From positions 1-56,969 of the forward strand of contig JAFGKY010000064.1 of assembly GCA_016928305.1 (NCBI GenBank): DNA of 56,969 nt, given 5' to 3'. The notes beneath the pieces are model-generated. The model made no database searches, was not told where the DNA came from, and saw only the letters and a program-made list of their open reading frames with translations. Made by a program: the position numbers and the translations under genes. The DNA comes from Bacteroidales bacterium. GTDB taxonomy: Bacteria > Bacteroidota > Bacteroidia > Bacteroidales > UBA10428. Numbering within the stretch: position 1 is the first letter of the stretch; each line of letters opens with the position of its first letter. Shown here piece by piece: positions 52,000 through 56,969 of the stretch.

Positions 52000-54900
52000 A
52001 TGAAGAACATATTACTATTAAAACCCGACCATCCATGGGTTAGAATAATGCTCACGTTTCTGCTTTTAATCATTTTTCATGGGAACAGCTATTCACAGGA
52101 ACGAATAATTTCAGGTTCAGTTTCTGATGCTACAACAGGAGAGTCTTTGCCAGGCGTAAACATTATTGTTGAAGGGACAACATCAGGAGTGGTAACTGAT
52201 ATCGATGGAAAATACAGCATTAAAGTCGCGAATTCCGATGCCGTATTGATTTTTTCAATGGTAGGCTACCTGACTGAACAGATTCCTGTTCAGGGAAAAG
52301 AAAAAGTGGATGTTAACCTGGTAACTGACATACAACAACTTGATGAGGTGGTTGTGGTAGGTTACGGTACCATGAAAAAGAAGTTAAGCACAGGAGCCAA
52401 CGCGCATGTATCAAATGATGAAATGGATCAAAAACATAGCTTACGGCTGGAACAAGCTTTACAGGGTTTGACATCAGGCGTTCAGATAACTTCAAATTCA
52501 GGCCAGCCCGGTTCCAATTTTAAAGTCCGTATCCGAGGTGTTGGTACCATCGGGAATGCCGATCCGCTTTATATCGTCGATGGCGTGCCTACCGGTGATG
52601 TATCCTATTTAAGTCCTTCTGATATAGAATCCGTCGATATTCTTAAAGACGCTGCTTCTTCGGCCATATATGGTGCTCAGGCAGCAAACGGAGTCGTGCT
52701 TATTACCACTAAAAAGGGGAAAGCAGGTGAAATGCATATTTCATACGATGGATATTACGGGATTCAGAATGTTATCCATAAAGTTGACGTGCTCAGCACA
52801 AGGGAATATGTAATGCTCATGGATGAGGCTTATATCAACTCCAATCCGAAGTACAGAACAAACAGAAAATATCCGTATAACCTGCCGTTTCTTCCTCAAC
52901 TGGATGCAAACGGGGATATTGTCTATGGCAGTGACGGAAATATCCTGATTGATCCATCGGTATATGATTCCGTTAAAACTGTTTACTGGCAGGATTACCT
53001 GTTTAAAAAAAATGCGCCCGTTCACAGCCATAGCCTGAGCATTGAAGGCGGTACTGAAAAAAGCATGTATTCAGCTTCAGTGAACTATTTTGCACAGGAT
53101 GGTATAATAGGCACACACGATCAATCCTCGTATGAAAGGATTTCAGCAAGAATAAATTCCGAGACCAAAATTTTCAAAGACATTTTTACGTTTGGTGAAA
53201 ATATAACTTTTGCCCATGTAACAAGCCACGGCATTGGTGTTGGAAACATCTATGGCAATAATGTAAAAAGCTTCATCAGTACTTCTCCCACTTTCCTTCC
53301 GTACGATGATTCCTATCCTGATGGTTTCGGCAGGTCGATATATCCTTCAGAGAGTAATCCGGTTGCTAATATGTATTATCGGTGCCAGAATCAAACAACA
53401 GAAAATAAGGCGCTTGGTAATGTATATCTTCAGCTTTCACCGATAAAAGGATTAAAGCTCAGGACGGATTTGGGATTTGATGTTTCGATAAACGAAAACA
53501 ACAGTTTTACGCCTGTTTATAATTTATCCACACTGGACATCAATCAACATTCGACTGCAAATATGAGTTTTTACAGAAATTTTAAATACAATTGGGAGAA
53601 CACAATCAACTACAGTTTTTCATTCCGTAAAAATAACATGAATATACTGGTGGGAAATACGGTTCGTGAAACAACCAGATACAATACCGGGGGTGCAGCT
53701 TATGATCTGATCATTCCCGATTTTGAACATGCTATTTTAAGCAATGGCACCAATGACTCCCTGAAAACAAACTTTGGCTCAAAAAGTGAGGAATCGTTCC
53801 TTTCATATTTTGGAAGGGTAAATTACAACTATAACGAAAAGATTTTATTTACAGGTGTGTTCAGGCGTGACGGATCCACAAAGTTTGGTCCCTCCAACAG
53901 ATTCGGGAACTTCTTTTCATTTTCAGGGGGTTATATCATAACCGAGGAGGCATTCTTTCAATTTACCTGGCTCGATTTCTTAAAAATAAGGGCAAGCTGG
54001 GGACAAAACGGTAACGATAACATCACTCCTTTTGCCTACCAGTCGTTAATCAGTTTATCTGATAAAAATTATTATTTCGGTAACCCGCAGACAAAATATA
54101 TTGGTGCAGCACCCGATCAGATTCCCAATGCATCGATAAGATGGGAAACAGCAACAATGACGGATATAGGATTCGATGCCCGCTTTTTAAATAGTATTAC
54201 ATTGACTTTTGACTGGTATAAGAAATTTCAGAAAGACTGGTTGGTAACCATAAGGGTTCCTGAACTGACCGGAATACTTAATGACAATTCCTATCCGATT
54301 GGAAACGGAGGCGATGTTTCAAACACAGGGGTGGAAATAGCGCTTGGATACCAGAAAGTAATAGGTGATTTTAGTTTTAGCGTTAATGGCAACTTTTCAT
54401 TCAATAAAAACAAGGTACTGCATATTCCTACGGTAGACAGCATAATTCATGGCCAGACCGGTGTATTGTATACCAACTTTGAAGAATTTTACAGGGCAGA
54501 AGATGGTTACCCTTTGTCCTTTTTCTGGGGGTATAAAACCAACGGAATATTCCAGGACTCGGCACAAATAAGTCAATATACCAATAATGACAAGATCATT
54601 CAGCCCAACGCCAAGCCCGGTGATGTTATTTTTCAGGACCTCAATGGCGATGGGATAATTAACTCGGAAGATAAAACAATGATAGGAAACCCATGGCCGA
54701 AGTTTGTTTATGGGTTATCATTTAGTTCAGCATACAAAGGTTTCGATCTTTCGTTTGTTTTGCAGGGAGTATATGGCAATGATATTGCGAATGGGATAAG
54801 CTCAATGAATACCTTAAGTCCCAACAAAACAGCCGACGCTTTAGACAGATGGCATGGCCCGGGAACATCCAACAGGATGCCCAGAATGACAGACGGAGCC

Positions 54901-55206
54901 GAAGCCAATAAAAACTGGAGAAACTTTTCTGATTTATATATTGAGGATGGCTCCTTCCTCAAAGTCAGGAGTATCAATTTCGGTTATGACTTTTCCACGA
55001 TTATACCTAAGTTCATTGTAACACAATGCAGGTTGTATGTTTCTGTGGTCAATGCATTTACTTTTACCAAATACAAAGGATTTGATCCTGAAGTTGGATA
55101 TGGGGACCATGATTATTCCCGATACCAAAATATGTCTACCGGCATTGACCTGGGTACATATCCGCAATCACGTCAATTTCTCCTCGGATTAAATCTCAAA
55201 TTTTGA
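52000..55206 (+). CDS. SusC/RagA-family TonB-dependent outer-membrane transporter
   Basis: The 1068-residue protein has a signal peptide and a carboxypeptidase-regulatory-like domain (about 35-110, ISGSVSDATTGESLPGVNIIVEGT). The SusC motif LDEVVVVGYGTMKKK follows, then a plug domain (about 125-250, with IRGVGTIGNADPLYIVDGVP and SAIYGAQAANGVVLITTKKG) and a TonB-dependent barrel to the C-terminus (QFLLGLNLKF). It imports oligosaccharides across the outer membrane with its SusD partner, encoded directly after it. It is complete. The glycan cannot be read from the sequence, though nearby GH3 and GH43 enzymes suggest a hemicellulose. Confidence 0.96.
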   Translation: MKNILLLKPDHPWVRIMLTFLLLIIFHGNSYSQERIISGSVSDATTGESLPGVNIIVEGTTSGVVTDIDGKYSIKVANSDAVLIFSMVGYLTEQIPVQGKEKVDVNLVTDIQQLDEVVVVGYGTMKKKLSTGANAHVSNDEMDQKHSLRLEQALQGLTSGVQITSNSGQPGSNFKVRIRGVGTIGNADPLYIVDGVPTGDVSYLSPSDIESVDILKDAASSAIYGAQAANGVVLITTKKGKAGEMHISYDGYYGIQNVIHKVDVLSTREYVMLMDEAYINSNPKYRTNRKYPYNLPFLPQLDANGDIVYGSDGNILIDPSVYDSVKTVYWQDYLFKKNAPVHSHSLSIEGGTEKSMYSASVNYFAQDGIIGTHDQSSYERISARINSETKIFKDIFTFGENITFAHVTSHGIGVGNIYGNNVKSFISTSPTFLPYDDSYPDGFGRSIYPSESNPVANMYYRCQNQTTENKALGNVYLQLSPIKGLKLRTDLGFDVSINENNSFTPVYNLSTLDINQHSTANMSFYRNFKYNWENTINYSFSFRKNNMNILVGNTVRETTRYNTGGAAYDLIIPDFEHAILSNGTNDSLKTNFGSKSEESFLSYFGRVNYNYNEKILFTGVFRRDGSTKFGPSNRFGNFFSFSGGYIITEEAFFQFTWLDFLKIRASWGQNGNDNITPFAYQSLISLSDKNYYFGNPQTKYIGAAPDQIPNASIRWETATMTDIGFDARFLNSITLTFDWYKKFQKDWLVTIRVPELTGILNDNSYPIGNGGDVSNTGVEIALGYQKVIGDFSFSVNGNFSFNKNKVLHIPTVDSIIHGQTGVLYTNFEEFYRAEDGYPLSFFWGYKTNGIFQDSAQISQYTNNDKIIQPNAKPGDVIFQDLNGDGIINSEDKTMIGNPWPKFVYGLSFSSAYKGFDLSFVLQGVYGNDIANGISSMNTLSPNKTADALDRWHGPGTSNRMPRMTDGAEANKNWRNFSDLYIEDGSFLKVRSINFGYDFSTIIPKFIVTQCRLYVSVVNAFTFTKYKGFDPEVGYGDHDYSRYQNMSTGIDLGTYPQSRQFLLGLNLKF

Positions 55207-55226
55207 ACGAAAACCTATTTAACACA

Positions 55227-56837
55227 ATGAATATGAATAAGATTAAAATATTGGCCGGGCTGTTGTTCTTTATCTTCCTTATAGGATGCAATGAAGATTT
55301 TTTAGACAACCAGCCTTTCGATAAGGTGACATCAGGAACCTTCTACAAAACAAGAGAGGATATTGAACAGGCTGTTACTGCAGTTTATGATGTATTGCAG
55401 CGTGATTCCTGGAACGCCCCGAATTTAATTGCAGAATCAATGTCCGATAACTGTTCAGGTGGCGGAGGAATTGTAGACGGTTTTGGGCAGAATGAGTTTG
55501 ATCAGTTCTATTGTATAGATCCAGACTTAGCTGATCCGAATTGGCAAAATGGTTATCTCGGTATTTACAGAGCTAACCTTGTTATTGAGAATACAGGAAA
55601 CGTAAAATGGGCTTCCGGTGAGAGCGGATTAGCAGCTCAATATGCCGGTGAAGCCAGGTTTTTAAGGGCTTATTTCTATTTCAATTTAGCTAAAATATTT
55701 GGTCATATTCCCCTGGTAACCAAGATTCTCACTCCGGATGAAGCATATATTCCACAAGCAGATCCTGAAGATGTATATAAATACATTGCTGAGGATTTGG
55801 TTTATGCTATTGAGAACCTTCCTGCTACCCCTCCGGGTCCAGGACCTGATGCCGGGAGGGCGACAAAATGGGCTGCAGAGGCAATGTTAGCCAGAGTATG
55901 GCTTTTTTATACCGGTTATTACAAAAAATCTGGTATTGCCGGAATAGTAACAAAATTACAGGTTACAAATTATCTGGATGATATTATTACGAATGGTGGT
56001 TTTGAATTGTTGCCAGACTACTCCGATTTATGGGAGTTAAACGAAAGCAACGACTATAATAAGGACAATATTGAAACCCTCTTTGCCATTAAATATACAT
56101 ATCTCGGGCACAGTGACTGGAATATTAATGATGGTAACCGTTGGCAGGTTATGGTGGGCCCCCGAAATAAGACTTATGTACCCTATGCCAAGGGATGGGG
56201 TATTTTTCCTGTAAATCCCAGCATTTATTATGCATACGATACAGCCGATACACGAAGGGATGCTACGATTGTCAATTGGGAGGAATTCCTGGGTCCTGGT
56301 GTATACGATATTTCAGATCAAAGGCAATATACCGGGTTTGGATGGAATAAATATTGTGCAAGAGCCTTATCTGCAAATCAGACTGTTGCTGAAGGATACG
56401 GAGGCAATTTTATGATTGACAATTTTCAGGATCTGACCATTCTTCGATATGCTGATGTTTTATTGATGGCGGCTGAATTACATCTGGGTGACGGGAAAGA
56501 CATTGAATATTACAACATGATCAGGAACAGGGCATTCCAGGACAATGCTCATGAAAAAACATCATTGACCTTCCAGGATATTATGGATGAAAGACGATTT
56601 GAATTTGCATTGGAAGGACTACGGTATTACGATTTGCTGCGACAGGGGCTGGATGTTGCCAAAGCTGCCATAGATGCAAACAGCTTGCAAAGTGATGAAT
56701 TTCCCGTCTCCTTTCCATCTGATAAAGGTTTTGATGGGTTTCTCAAAATACCTGAAACACAGGTCGGCTTATCGAATAACACCCTGAAACAAAGTGATTA
56801 TTGGGAAAGCGCAGCCAGCAATTCACCTAGACATTAA
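55227..56837 (+). CDS. SusD/RagB-family outer-membrane glycan-binding lipoprotein
   Basis: The ATG giving MNMNKIKILAGLL is preferred over a TTG eight codons upstream that overlaps the SusC stop. The 536-residue lipoprotein has the lipobox FLIGCNED and the SusD pattern: EDFLDNQPFDKVTSGTFYKTREDIEQAVTAVYD, then AGEARFLRAYFYFNLAKIFGHIPLV, and near the end DIMDERRFEFALEGLRYYDLLRQG. It caps the SusC barrel and binds glycan. The gene is complete, and the locus probably continues past the window. Confidence 0.95.
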   Translation: MNMNKIKILAGLLFFIFLIGCNEDFLDNQPFDKVTSGTFYKTREDIEQAVTAVYDVLQRDSWNAPNLIAESMSDNCSGGGGIVDGFGQNEFDQFYCIDPDLADPNWQNGYLGIYRANLVIENTGNVKWASGESGLAAQYAGEARFLRAYFYFNLAKIFGHIPLVTKILTPDEAYIPQADPEDVYKYIAEDLVYAIENLPATPPGPGPDAGRATKWAAEAMLARVWLFYTGYYKKSGIAGIVTKLQVTNYLDDIITNGGFELLPDYSDLWELNESNDYNKDNIETLFAIKYTYLGHSDWNINDGNRWQVMVGPRNKTYVPYAKGWGIFPVNPSIYYAYDTADTRRDATIVNWEEFLGPGVYDISDQRQYTGFGWNKYCARALSANQTVAEGYGGNFMIDNFQDLTILRYADVLLMAAELHLGDGKDIEYYNMIRNRAFQDNAHEKTSLTFQDIMDERRFEFALEGLRYYDLLRQGLDVAKAAIDANSLQSDEFPVSFPSDKGFDGFLKIPETQVGLSNNTLKQSDYWESAASNSPRH

Positions 56838-56912
56838 TGAGGTTGCATTAATCATGTGAATTAAGAGTTGAAACCATTGCCTAAAAAGATACAATAAAAG
56901 TTAATTCAATAG

Positions 56913-56932
56913 CCCCAACCTTCAGGTTGGGG
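56913..56932. repeat. Perfect hairpin at the window end
   Basis: CCCCAACC-TTCA-GGTTGGGG is a perfect 8-bp stem with a 4-nt loop, 75 bp after the SusD stop. There is no T run. It may act as a 3'-end structure or be an IS200/REP-type hairpin. Confidence 0.5.
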
Positions 56933-56969
56933 GAATTGTATAGAAAGTTTTCATAATTTAGGGTTTTAA

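Noticed and set aside
1..56969. tRNA, rRNA or tmRNA genes and known riboswitches
   Set aside because: No cloverleaf, conserved rRNA segment or familiar riboswitch core was noticed on either strand; a dedicated scan would be needed to exclude diverged ones.

Overview
The window looks like a chromosomal segment of a Bacteroidota bacterium, probably a free-living or particle-degrading member of the Bacteroidales/Marinilabiliales type. The signs are a SusC/SusD pair, several secreted proteins ending in type IX secretion (T9SS) sorting domains, a PorV-type T9SS protein, an RpoD-like sigma factor beginning MRQLKITK, a scarcity of Shine-Dalgarno sequences, and candidate promoters of the TAnnTTTG type. 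No rRNA or tRNA gene was seen.

Layout. 0-3.3 kb: hairpin repeats, a SatD-like helix-turn-helix protein, and a divergent CPA2 cation/proton antiporter, separated by a gap rich in operator-like repeats. 3.3-11.0 kb: a five-gene minus-strand copper/silver export operon (HYC_CC_PP protein, CusA-type RND pump, TolC-type channel, CusB-type adaptor fused to an HMA domain, and a free HMA protein). 11.3-19.4 kb: a small lipoprotein, a stand-alone glutamine amidotransferase, a T9SS-exported GH43 enzyme, small membrane and SRPBCC proteins, and a PorV-like protein. 19.9-21.4 kb: a compact RRM protein, cold-shock protein and RpoD-like sigma factor group. 21.6-25.4 kb: a GT2 glycosyltransferase, a CNNM/CorC-type transporter, and a secreted protein with a recent 330-bp internal duplication. 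26.2-29.3 kb: a large multidomain GH43 protein. 29.5-36.4 kb: a methyltransferase, a membrane-anchored AraC regulator, a beta-barrel candidate, an orphan membrane sensor domain, and a DUF362/DUF6599 pair. 36.7-43.6 kb: a block bounded by 45-bp inverted repeats that holds a GH71/99-like glycosidase, a beta-propeller protein and a CBM9 protein, ending at a truncated IS1380-type transposase. 44.4-47.7 kb: an AT-rich island with a CPBP-like membrane protein, a zinc-ribbon membrane protein, a condensation-type acyltransferase and a DedA/Sm_multidrug-like protein. 48.1-56.9 kb: YccF, a GH3 lipoprotein with a PA14 insert, and a SusC/SusD pair at the edge of a polysaccharide utilisation locus that continues beyond the window.

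How the genes work together. GH43, GH43-CBM6, GH71/99-like, CBM9, GH3 and SusCD all point to plant- or algal-type polysaccharide breakdown. Most of the enzymes are exported by the T9SS rather than packed into one classic locus. The metal operon is a complete tripartite Cu(I)/Ag(I)-type pump with two extra small metal-binding modules. Intergenic regions carry at least three families of dispersed hairpin repeats, which explain much of the non-coding sequence.

All family assignments rest on reading motifs by eye; no database search was run.
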